A stretch of DNA of 60,624 bases. It comes from DATIXJ01 sp035518715. Lineage in GTDB: Bacteria; Bacteroidota; Ignavibacteria; UBA10030; SZUA-254. Shown here piece after piece: positions 53,520-60,624 of this stretch. The notes beneath the pieces are model-generated. The model was not told where the DNA came from, ran no database searches, and was given only the letters and a program-made list of their open reading frames with translations. A program made the position numbers and the translations under genes. Numbering within the stretch: position 1 is the stretch's first letter; the number at the start of each line of letters is the position of its first letter. Where the stretch lies: assembly GCA_035518715.1 (NCBI GenBank), contig DATIXJ010000079.1, forward strand, positions 1 to 60,624, given 5' to 3'.

Positions 53520-54656
53520 ATGCGCGTTGCACTTGTGTTCAATCAGAAAAAGGAAGATGCTAGACAATACGTGAGGATGGATGAAAAGAGCAAACCTCCC
53601 GGGGGGAATGGAGGAGCCAGCGCCACTTCCATCAATCGAACTTCCGAATCACTTTCCACACAGCACATTTCCGATCTTTACGCCGAATGGGATTCTCCCG
53701 AGACTATCGAGGCCGTCCGGAGCGCCCTTGCAGAGGTTCATGACGTTACGTTAGTTGAAGCGGATGAGAATGCGTGTGAGCGACTGCGACAGGATCGTCC
53801 GCAAATTGTCTTTAACATGAGTGAGGGACTGTACGGCATTTCCCGCGAAGCACAGATTCCCGCAATTCTCGAGCTTCTTCAGATCCCATACACCGGATCA
53901 GACCCTCTGACGCTTGCAACCTGCCTCGACAAGTCACGCGCCAAAGAAATTCTCTCCTACTATCAGGTCCCCACTCCCGCATTTCGGGTCATCTCGCATG
54001 TCGCCGAGCTGCGTCAGCGGAGATTCTCTTTTCCGCAAATGGTGAAACCGCTCCACGAGGGATCAAGCAAAGGCGTCTTCAATTCCTCCGTCGTTTCCAA
54101 TGCCGGCGATCTGGAACGTGAAGTCTTCAATATTCTCGAACGATATCAGGAACCCGCATTGGTCGAGGAGTATCTCGGCGGACGTGAATTTACGGTTGCT
54201 CTTCTCGGAAATGGAAACGGCGTGACCGTGCTTCCTATCGTCGAAATCCGGTTCGGATCGCTCCCCGAAGGTGTCAATCCGATCTATTCGTATGAAGCAA
54301 AATGGATTTGGGATACTGCCGATAACCCGCTCGACATTTTCTCCTGTCCGGCAGATATCACGCCTTCTCTCCGTGAATCGATCGAGAAAACCTGTGTGCA
54401 GGCGTATCATCTTCTCCGCTGCAGAGACTGGTGCAGGATCGATGTCCGGCTCGATGCTCGCGGTATTCCCCACATCCTGGAACTCAACCCGCTGCCGGGA
54501 ATTCTTCCGGATCCCGACGAAAATTCTTGCTTCCCCAAAGCGGCACGGGCCGCCGGAATCGGGTATTCACAGCTCATCCAGACAGTCCTTTCACTTGCCG
54601 CAGTGCGAACCGGAGTCGTCGCGGTACCGATGCCGTCATTTCAGGAAACACCATAA
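53520..54656 (+). CDS. D-Ala-D-Ala-ligase-like ATP-grasp ligase, first of a tandem pair
   Basis: 378 residues of the ATP-grasp superfamily, closest in layout to Ddl. FNMSEGLYG, IPYTGSDPLTLATCLDKSRAKEIL, MVKPLHEGSSKGV, ALVEEYLGGREFTVALLG, WCRIDVRLD and ILELNPLPGILPDPDENSCFPKAARAAGI give the nucleotide and magnesium sites. The Ddl substrate loop H-G-x-x-G-E-D-G and the N-terminal substrate Glu motif are absent, so it probably ligates substrates other than two D-alanines. Residues about 20-45 form a Gly/Ser-rich insert. It begins the four-gene operon and shares an identical 11-residue core motif with the next gene. Confidence 0.85.
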   Translation: MRVALVFNQKKEDARQYVRMDEKSKPPGGNGGASATSINRTSESLSTQHISDLYAEWDSPETIEAVRSALAEVHDVTLVEADENACERLRQDRPQIVFNMSEGLYGISREAQIPAILELLQIPYTGSDPLTLATCLDKSRAKEILSYYQVPTPAFRVISHVAELRQRRFSFPQMVKPLHEGSSKGVFNSSVVSNAGDLEREVFNILERYQEPALVEEYLGGREFTVALLGNGNGVTVLPIVEIRFGSLPEGVNPIYSYEAKWIWDTADNPLDIFSCPADITPSLRESIEKTCVQAYHLLRCRDWCRIDVRLDARGIPHILELNPLPGILPDPDENSCFPKAARAAGIGYSQLIQTVLSLAAVRTGVVAVPMPSFQETP

Positions 54657-54665
54657 GGATCGCCC

Positions 54666-55751
54666 ATGAGAAAGAAGCCTCTCGTTGCCATCGTCTTCAA
54701 TGAACCTACTGTGGAAACAGGATCCGGGAGGAAATATATTTCCGAAGCCGGCATACTGCAGGATGGGAGTAAACTCGTCAATACGACAAATGTGGAGATC
54801 CTGACAGATCTTTCCGAAGTGGGAGTGCTGGAAGAGAAGGAAGACATTTCCCGCGCACTTCAGCACCTGGGTTACAAGACGGTTATTTATAATGTTAACA
54901 GCGATATCGTAAAGCTGGTGAATTTCCTCAGCGAGACGAAGCCCGATGTCATCTTCAACCTTTGCGAAAGTATCGGAAACGTCTCGATCCACGAAATGCA
55001 CGTTGTGGGAATTTACGAGCTCCTCGGGATACCGTATACCGGATCCGACCCGCTCACTCTTGGAACTGCACTGAACAAAGTGCGTGTGAAAGAGATCCTC
55101 AATCATCATTCACTTCCGACTCCCCGCTACCAGCTCATGACGAGCGCCGTCCGGATCTCACTCGACGAAAGCATGTCGTATCCGTTGATTGTCAAACCGT
55201 CCATGGAGGATGCAAGTATCGGGATCGAGACAGCATCCGTCGTGTCGAACTTCGCTGAGCTGAAGAAACGGGTCCGGTACATCTTCGAGAATTTTGACCA
55301 GGCGGCACTTGTCGAGGAATACATCGACGGCAGGGAGCTCAATGTTGCCATCATGGGTAACCGCAAACCGGTTGTCTTCCCGATATCGGAAATCGATATG
55401 TCGACTCTTCCGAAGGAATACCATCGCATCATCACCTATAATGCAAAATGGGTGAAAGGAACCGATGAGTATGAGCATACCCGCGGCGTCTGCCCGGCTC
55501 TTCTTCCCGCCGAACTTGAAACCGTCATCAAGAATATGGCGCTCAAGGCTTTCCGGCTGCTTGGATGCAGGGATTACACCCGCATCGATTTCCGCCTGAG
55601 CAAAGATCATCAGCCGTATATTCTCGAAGTTAACCCGAATCCGGATATTTCGGATGATGCGGGATTTGCGCGCTCGGCACGTGCCTATGGCTATGAATTC
55701 GACGACCTTGTCGGTAAAATCATCGAATGCGCTCTCGAGCGAACGTTGTAA
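54666..55751 (+). CDS. D-Ala-D-Ala-ligase-like ATP-grasp ligase, second of the pair
   Basis: 361 residues, a diverged tandem copy of the preceding gene. IPYTGSDPLTLGTALNKVRVKEIL repeats that gene's motif; PLIVKPSMEDASIGIETAS, ALVEEYIDGRELNVAIMGN, YTRIDFRLSKD and ILEVNPNPDISDDAGFARSARAYGY complete the ATP-grasp core. FNLCESIGNVSIHE replaces the Ddl substrate loop. The differences in this loop suggest the two copies join different substrates or act in sequence. It starts nine bases after the first copy and its end overlaps the GNAT gene by 25 bases. Confidence 0.85.
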   Translation: MRKKPLVAIVFNEPTVETGSGRKYISEAGILQDGSKLVNTTNVEILTDLSEVGVLEEKEDISRALQHLGYKTVIYNVNSDIVKLVNFLSETKPDVIFNLCESIGNVSIHEMHVVGIYELLGIPYTGSDPLTLGTALNKVRVKEILNHHSLPTPRYQLMTSAVRISLDESMSYPLIVKPSMEDASIGIETASVVSNFAELKKRVRYIFENFDQAALVEEYIDGRELNVAIMGNRKPVVFPISEIDMSTLPKEYHRIITYNAKWVKGTDEYEHTRGVCPALLPAELETVIKNMALKAFRLLGCRDYTRIDFRLSKDHQPYILEVNPNPDISDDAGFARSARAYGYEFDDLVGKIIECALERTL

Positions 55752-56248
55752 CACCTATCCGGTCATTGCTCGGTGAAGACCGACCTGCCATTGAAGCCCT
55801 CCTCGTCGAAACCGATGTCTTTACGAAGGAAGAAATCGATGTCGCTCTGGAGCTCGTGGACGCCGTGCTCTCAGACCCAAACCAGCGTGATTACGAAATT
55901 TGTGTCGCCCATGACGAAGAGAGAACGGCGATCGGCTATTATTGCATTGGCCCGACACCGGTTACTTCCGGTACGTATGATCTCTATTGGATTGCCGTGA
56001 AACCGTCTCTCCATGACCGGGGTGTTGGAAAAGAACTGCTTGCTCATGCCGAGGAACGCATCCGCTCGCGTGGCGGACGGCTTGTCCTCGCAGAGACATC
56101 ATCTCAGCCCAAGTACGAGCACACGCGGCGATTCTATCTCCGGAATGGTTACGCCGAGGTGGCCCGGATTAAGGAATACTATAAGCCCGGCGACGATCTT
56201 GTGGTCTATGGAAAATATCTCTCACACTTGAGGAGTAATGAGAACTAA
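55727..56248 (+). CDS. GNAT family N-acetyltransferase
   Basis: 173 residues with a single GNAT domain. YDLYWIAVKPSLHDRGVGKELLAHAEERI holds the acetyl-CoA pyrophosphate loop (RGVGK) and LVLAETSSQPKYEHTRRFYLRNGY the distal helix of the fold. It is shorter than AblB, the beta-lysine acetyltransferase (about 270-280 aa). It starts inside the preceding ligase gene (25-base overlap) and its stop shares one base with the next ATG. The amine substrate is unknown; beta-lysine or a dipeptide from the neighbours is a reasonable guess. Confidence 0.88.
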   Translation: MRSRANVVTPIRSLLGEDRPAIEALLVETDVFTKEEIDVALELVDAVLSDPNQRDYEICVAHDEERTAIGYYCIGPTPVTSGTYDLYWIAVKPSLHDRGVGKELLAHAEERIRSRGGRLVLAETSSQPKYEHTRRFYLRNGYAEVARIKEYYKPGDDLVVYGKYLSHLRSNEN

Positions 56249-57390
56249 TGGAACTGTGGCAGGAAATGCTGCGCCAGAGCGTGGACAGCGGGAAGGATCT
56301 CGTTGAGCGGTTTGGATTCGAGAAAAATCTGGCAGAAAATCTGAATTCGTTGTTCCATACACGCATCAATCCCTATTACCTCAGCTTAATCCGGTATCCC
56401 GGCGATCCCATCTGGCTGCAATGTATTCCGGATGCACGGGAACTCGTCGATGACGGACTTCTCGAAGATCCGCTTGCCGAGGATTCACACAGCCCCGTAC
56501 CGAGTATCGTTCACCGCTATCCTGACCGCGTCCTGTTCCTCACGACGAGCCAGTGTTCGATGTACTGCCGCTTCTGCACCCGGAAACGGAAAGTGGGGGA
56601 TTCCAAAAAGATCAATATGAAGTACATCCAGGATGGGATTGACTATATTGCGCGTACCCCACAGGTGCGTGATGTCATCCTCTCCGGCGGAGATCCGCTC
56701 ATGCTCACGGATTTTCTCCTGGAGCGCATCATCAGCGGCTTGAGAGACATTTCTCATGTCGAGATTATCCGGCTCGGGACCAAAATGCCGTGCGTTCTTC
56801 CGCAGCGCATCACGCCGAAGCTGTGCAAAATGCTCAGGAAGTATCACCCGATCTATGTCAACACACATTTCAATCATCCCTGGGAATGCACCCCGGAGGC
56901 AAAGAGGGCATGTGAAATGCTGGCGGATGCCGGCATTCCGGTTGGAAATCAGGCCGTACTCATGAAGGGCGTGAACGATGACCCGGATGTGATGCTCGAG
57001 CTTGTGCGCAAGCTCCTTGCCATGCGCGTGCGGCCGTATTACCTCTACCAGGCAGATATCACAAAGGGGACCGATTACTTCCGCACCCCGGTCAGCAAGG
57101 GTCTGGAGATTATGGATAAGCTCCGCGGTCACACTTCAGGCCTGGCAATTCCTCATTATGTTATCGATGCGCCGGGCGGCGGCGGCAAGATTCCGCTACT
57201 TCCGCAATATGTTATTGGCAGAGCCGGAAAGAACATCATCCTCCGGAACTACAAGTACGAGATCTTCACCTATCCCGATCTGGAAGAAGAGCCGAAGAGT
57301 CATATTCCTCCCGTGGAAAAACCCTTCAAACGCAAGTATGGAAAGAAATCAAGGAAAACCAAAGAGGAGGACGTTGAGGTAGGGAGCTAG
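56248..57390 (+). CDS. Lysine 2,3-aminomutase family radical SAM enzyme
   Basis: 380 residues. The 4Fe-4S motif C103-x3-C107-x2-C110 (SQCSMYCRFCTRK) and PLP lysine K314 in DAPGGGGKIP are intact. D270 (YQADITKG) and D307 (VIDAPGG) match the two Asp residues that hold the side-chain amine in clostridial lysine 2,3-aminomutase; the glutamate enzyme has Lys and Asn there. This predicts L-lysine to beta-lysine. VILSGGDPLML, RLGTKMPCVLPQRITP and FRTPVSKGLEIMDKL are further family motifs. The basic tail (KRKYGKKSRKTKEED) is extra. An EpmB-like role in EF-P modification is less likely because no EpmA or EF-P gene is near. Confidence 0.92.
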   Translation: MELWQEMLRQSVDSGKDLVERFGFEKNLAENLNSLFHTRINPYYLSLIRYPGDPIWLQCIPDARELVDDGLLEDPLAEDSHSPVPSIVHRYPDRVLFLTTSQCSMYCRFCTRKRKVGDSKKINMKYIQDGIDYIARTPQVRDVILSGGDPLMLTDFLLERIISGLRDISHVEIIRLGTKMPCVLPQRITPKLCKMLRKYHPIYVNTHFNHPWECTPEAKRACEMLADAGIPVGNQAVLMKGVNDDPDVMLELVRKLLAMRVRPYYLYQADITKGTDYFRTPVSKGLEIMDKLRGHTSGLAIPHYVIDAPGGGGKIPLLPQYVIGRAGKNIILRNYKYEIFTYPDLEEEPKSHIPPVEKPFKRKYGKKSRKTKEEDVEVGS

Positions 57391-57470
57391 CTGTTTACCT
57401 TTTGGATCTCCTCCTTCGCATGCCGATTCGTATGCTTCCGTGAGGCAAGCCGATACTGCCCGTCGTGGAG

Positions 57471-58880
57471 TCACTGCTTTTTTCCGGAGCCGTTTTTGTC
57501 ATTGGAGCTGTTGGAAATCGCAGCGCGTTGAATTTTTATGACTGTCTTCTCCAGTCTCTCGATCAAATGCAAAAGGCGCGGTACGAACCCTCTCTGCCTC
57601 AGATTCAACGTTGTCTGGATTTCCTCGATTTCTGTTCCGATCTCGACTCGGAGCGACTGTGATTTTGAAATGGAAAGAACCTGTGAGGGATAAACACTTC
57701 GATGTCCCGTGATTAGGAAGCTGACAACACATGAGAGGGTCGCATAGGGAGCAATGGCGGGTCCGAATAACTCAACGGCCATAATGCTGGCGGCGATTGG
57801 CGTATTTGCCGATCCCGCCAATACGCTGACCAGGCCGATTGCCGCAAACGTGGCCGCATTCAAATTCAGGATGTGAGCAAAACTGACGCCCGCGGTTGAA
57901 CCTATAAAAAAAATCGGCGTGACAATTCCCCCGCTTCCTCCGAAGTTCAGTGTAAGACTTGTGAACAGAGGCTTCACAAGGAAGGCGTACCAAGCTGTGT
58001 CAACTCCGTGGAGGCTTGCTTCCACTGTATCCAACCCGAGTCCGAGATATCGCATCGAGAAGATGTACGTCAGAAGCACAAGGCCGATTCCTCCTACGAT
58101 TCCCTTTGCAGGCTTCCATATACGCAACCGCTTCGAAATGTTCTCCCCCAACTTGAGGATTTCTATAAGGAAGATCGAGCAGAGCCCAAAGAAAAGCCCC
58201 CCGAGCAGAACTTTTATCATGAATGACTCTGAAAAAACCGGGATGACGCTAACCGGTTCGTGAAAATACGTGATACCGGCCGACGACGAAACCTGGTATG
58301 CGACAATGCCGGCGATAAAGGACGGCAGGAGCACTTCATACATAATTGCTCCAACAAAGAGAACCTCGACACCAAAAATGGACCCGGCAATTGGAGTTCC
58401 GAAGACCGATGCAAAACCAGCGCTGATTCCGCAGATTACCATCTTCTTCCGGTCGTCGTCGTCAAATCGCAACAAGTCGCTAAATAATGAAGTCAGGCCC
58501 GCCCCGATTTGCGCGCAAGGACCTTCCTTGCCGGCAGAGCCTCCAAGTGCAAGGGTAATCAGGGTTGCAACTAACTTTACGGGCACGACAAGTAATGGGA
58601 TCTTTCCGGCTCGCTTATGGATTGCCTCAATCACCTTTTCCGTTCCGTGACCTTCGGCATCCGGGGCAAGATATTCGACCAAGAGTGAGCTCACAAAGAG
58701 CGACACGGGAAGAAGCCAGAAGAACTGAGAAGATTGTGCGGTAAAAGAGATGCTCCAGTTCAAGATTTTCAGAAAGAGAGATACGGCACCGCCCACAATG
58801 GCGCCTGCGACCGAAGCAAGAAAAACCCACTTGATAATGCTAAGAAAAAGTATCGTCGACTCAGTAACCGATTTTCTCAT
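57471..58880 (-). CDS. ClC family chloride channel/antiporter
   Basis: 469 residues with about ten to twelve hydrophobic segments. GGSAGKEGPCAQIGAG contains the gating Glu (E119), GSGGIVTPIFFIGSTAGVSF is the GxFxP-type motif and DAEGHGTEKVIEAI fills the usual GSGIP place, here divergent. No CBS domains follow; the C-terminus is a short charged tail. Gating Glu retention suggests a regulated channel or proton antiporter; other ions such as fluoride are not excluded. It is convergent with kamA. Confidence 0.93.
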   Translation of the reverse strand: MRKSVTESTILFLSIIKWVFLASVAGAIVGGAVSLFLKILNWSISFTAQSSQFFWLLPVSLFVSSLLVEYLAPDAEGHGTEKVIEAIHKRAGKIPLLVVPVKLVATLITLALGGSAGKEGPCAQIGAGLTSLFSDLLRFDDDDRKKMVICGISAGFASVFGTPIAGSIFGVEVLFVGAIMYEVLLPSFIAGIVAYQVSSSAGITYFHEPVSVIPVFSESFMIKVLLGGLFFGLCSIFLIEILKLGENISKRLRIWKPAKGIVGGIGLVLLTYIFSMRYLGLGLDTVEASLHGVDTAWYAFLVKPLFTSLTLNFGGSGGIVTPIFFIGSTAGVSFAHILNLNAATFAAIGLVSVLAGSANTPIAASIMAVELFGPAIAPYATLSCVVSFLITGHRSVYPSQVLSISKSQSLRVEIGTEIEEIQTTLNLRQRGFVPRLLHLIERLEKTVIKIQRAAISNSSNDKNGSGKKQ

Positions 58881-58957
58881 GTGTCGCGTAAGATGTTTAT
58901 AGAAGGTATGCGCTCATTGAATGTTTGCAGTCAATTCCAGGAAATTTCCCATTGTGG

Positions 58958-59782
58958 CTAGCTGATGTGCAACGAGGTCATCGATATCGAACCAAGAATT
59001 GCCTTGTCATTAAAAATTGTTATCCTTTCGTTTGGCTCTCTCGAAGCCAAGATATACAGAAGAGGAAGATAATGCTCAGGTGTAGGAATTGCCAGATGTG
59101 CTGACTCTCCCAACCGTTCGTACCGGACAAGCAAATCGGTGTTCCCCTCCAGAATTCTCGTCTTTATCTTGGTATTCATCTCTTCCGCCCAGTCATATGG
59201 CTTGTCCGGGTGCTGCCAATCGATGAGGCGCAGATTGTGCACCATATTTCCGCTGCCGACGATGAGAACACCGCGCCGGCGCAGGGCAGCAAGATCAGAA
59301 GCCAGATCGAAATGCCAGTCTGCAGGTTTTGTGTGATCGAGACTAAGCTGTAACACCGGCACATCCGCAGAAGGATAGAGATGTTTCAGAACACTCCAGC
59401 AACCGTGATCGAGTCCCCACATTTCGTCGAGTTGTATGAGCGCTTTCCGCACAATTTCTTCTGTTTGATGGGCAAGTGCGGGGCTTCCGGGAGCAGGGTA
59501 GTGAACCTCAAACAGTTCTTCCGGGAATCCATAAAAATCATGGATAGTCCTGGGCTGTTCCATCGCGGTGACAAACGTGCCGGATGTTTCCCAGTGAGCT
59601 GATATACAGAGAACAGCCTGCGGGTGTGGAAGTGTCTTCCCAATCTCAGTCCATCCCCGACTGAACTGGTTTTCCTCAATCGCGTTCATCGGGCTGCCAT
59701 GTCCGATGAACAGCATCGGCATGATATTCTCCCCGGAGGGAAGTTTCCTGCTGAATGTATCCAGATCGCGCAGTGATTTCAT
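58958..59782 (-). CDS. LigB/YgiD-type extradiol dioxygenase (4,5-DOPA dioxygenase family)
   Basis: 274 residues from ATG 59782; Met21 is a possible alternative start (59722). PMLFIGHGSPMNAIEEN (H28), LCISAHWETSG (H63) and IPTPEHYLPLLYILAS are the metal-binding and active-site motifs of the YgiD/plant DODA group. FIGHGSPMN and VGSGNMVHNLR are characteristic. The E. coli homologue opens aromatic diols such as DOPA; the natural substrate here is unknown. On the same strand as the ClC gene downstream. Confidence 0.92.
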   Translation of the reverse strand: MKSLRDLDTFSRKLPSGENIMPMLFIGHGSPMNAIEENQFSRGWTEIGKTLPHPQAVLCISAHWETSGTFVTAMEQPRTIHDFYGFPEELFEVHYPAPGSPALAHQTEEIVRKALIQLDEMWGLDHGCWSVLKHLYPSADVPVLQLSLDHTKPADWHFDLASDLAALRRRGVLIVGSGNMVHNLRLIDWQHPDKPYDWAEEMNTKIKTRILEGNTDLLVRYERLGESAHLAIPTPEHYLPLLYILASREPNERITIFNDKAILGSISMTSLHIS

Positions 59783-59904
59783 TCTCTAACAATATACAAT
59801 TTTGAAATCAAAATCCTCAACAGCCGTGTGTGCAGAAACCGATCAACACGTTTGCATTTCCTGATGATCGATGACCACGCATGGATGGAAAGTCGGAGGG
59901 AAAG

Positions 59905-60585
59905 TCAGCCGGCCGATTCCCTTGCCGTCCTGGCGATGAGCGAGATGTCCGCGTTCTCAAGTATCTTCCGGGAATATCCGGAACAGGCGGCTTCAATCAT
60001 CGCAAGACCAAGATCTTCCAGCGTGCAGACCGCGCCCGGGATGAGCGCTTTCCAGACCGGATAGATTACGCCGAGGATTCGCGACAGGGTATACGCGTTT
60101 CTCAGACCTCTGATGGGTTTGATGAATCCGGGCCTGAACAAATAAACCGCGCGACACGGCAGGGCCGCAAGATGATTTTCGGTTTTCCCTTTCACGCGCG
60201 CCCACATTCGCCGCCCCCTTTCCGTGCCATCGGTCCCCATCCCGGATACATAACAGAATGTCATCTCCGGGTTCAGCCGTGCAAGTGTTGTCGCTGCACG
60301 CATGGTGAGATTATAGGTAATGCGGGTGTATTCCTGCTCATCCATCCCGATGGACGAGACACCAAGACAGAAGAAGCAGGCATTGTACCCTCTCAGCTGT
60401 GATTCGATGCCGGAATAATCGTAAAAGTCGCGGTGTATCAGTTCAGCCAGCTTGGGGTGATGAAGCTTGCTCGATTTTCTTCCGATCACCAGAACGGCAT
60501 CCACGGAAGAGTGGTGAAGGGCTTCATGGAGAACTCCTTCTCCCACCATTCCTGTTGCACCAAAGATAATCGCTCTGAGTTTCAT
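59905..60585 (-). CDS. Atypical SDR, NAD(P)-dependent epimerase/dehydratase-like
   Basis: 226 residues with an N-terminal Rossmann fold, FGATGMVGEGVLHEALHH (GxxGxxG). ACFFCLGVSSIGMDEQEYTRITYNLTM and FCYVSGMGTDGTERGRRMWARVKGKTE resemble the TIP30/HTATIP2-like atypical SDR group; the usual YxxxK is replaced by a W-x-R-x-K arrangement, so a redox activity is uncertain. It is upstream of the dioxygenase, 122 bases apart, on the same strand. Only 39 bases upstream remain in the window. Confidence 0.85.
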   Translation of the reverse strand: MKLRAIIFGATGMVGEGVLHEALHHSSVDAVLVIGRKSSKLHHPKLAELIHRDFYDYSGIESQLRGYNACFFCLGVSSIGMDEQEYTRITYNLTMRAATTLARLNPEMTFCYVSGMGTDGTERGRRMWARVKGKTENHLAALPCRAVYLFRPGFIKPIRGLRNAYTLSRILGVIYPVWKALIPGAVCTLEDLGLAMIEAACSGYSRKILENADISLIARTARESAG

Positions 60586-60624
60586 GCCCGGATATCTTGA
60601 TTTCTCGTTATCAATCTTGAATGC

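Noticed and set aside
53520..55751. Peptidoglycan D-Ala-D-Ala ligases
   Set aside because: The Ddl substrate loop and the N-terminal substrate Glu are missing and the operon context is not cell-wall synthesis, so I keep the broader ATP-grasp call.
56248..57390. EpmB (EF-P lysylation) identity for the KamA-like gene
   Set aside because: No EpmA or EF-P gene nearby, and the gene is coupled to a GNAT and ATP-grasp ligases; it remains a possible alternative but is less likely.
1..60624. CRISPR arrays, tRNA or rRNA genes, prophage or intact insertion sequences
   Set aside because: No regularly spaced repeats, cloverleaf-like gaps, integrase, transposase or phage genes were seen; the intergenic gaps are short.

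Overview
The window reads as an ordinary, gene-dense chromosomal segment of a Gram-negative bacterium with about 50 percent G+C. LpxB and LpxK (lipid A), an outer-membrane-type glycosidase lipoprotein, IspG/IspD (MEP isoprenoid route), pyruvate phosphate dikinase, a fused alpha-beta 2-oxoacid dehydrogenase E1 and an SpmB-type protein together suggest the Bacteroidota/Chlorobi-Ignavibacteria side of the tree. Genes mostly have Shine-Dalgarno sites, and TTGnnn-N16/17-TAnnTT promoters recur, which fits an Ignavibacteria- or Kapabacteria-like lineage better than core Bacteroidia. This placement is inference from gene content; there is no rRNA. I saw no tRNA, CRISPR array, phage or intact mobile element.

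Layout. 1-9.3 kb: end of an SpmB gene, proline dehydrogenase, an OPT peptide transporter, the dipeptidase PepD, a minus-strand membrane anti-sigma factor with an unrecognised partner, and an MFSD1-like transporter. 9.34-9.77 kb is the only long gene-free stretch. 9.8-12.8 kb: MacA-like adaptor, MacB-like permease and a Spy-like periplasmic protein, with no ATPase gene. 12.9-20.8 kb: uvrB, comF, gap, pgk, rhomboid protease, ispG, glutathione peroxidase. 20.9-23.0 kb (minus): fused E1. 23.2-34.0 kb: ymdB, folD, a GlcNAc-kinase-like gene overlapping a GH3-beta-lactamase fusion lipoprotein, P5C dehydrogenase, sucC-gatB, tpiA. 34.2-36.8 kb: a GH2-like protein with a membrane C-terminus. 36.8-44.7 kb: a tightly packed run smc, HAD phosphatase, ICMT-like, lpxB, lpxK, C26 hydrolase. 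44.7-53.3 kb: ppdK, queA, ispD, plsY, gpsA, recG. 53.4-57.4 kb: a coupled four-gene operon (two Ddl-like ATP-grasp ligases, a GNAT, a lysine-2,3-aminomutase-like radical SAM enzyme). 57.5-60.6 kb (minus): ClC channel, LigB/YgiD dioxygenase, SDR protein.

Functionally, the two proline-catabolic enzymes lie about 28 kb apart. OPT, PepD and the MFSD1-like carrier look like a peptide-use neighbourhood. The BadF-type kinase and the GH3-beta-lactamase lipoprotein look like cell-wall sugar recycling. The best candidates for undescribed biology are the ATP-grasp/ATP-grasp/GNAT/KamA operon, which may make a beta-lysine-derived product, and the GH2-like membrane protein, which lacks the catalytic nucleophile and has no ordinary start codon for its signal peptide.
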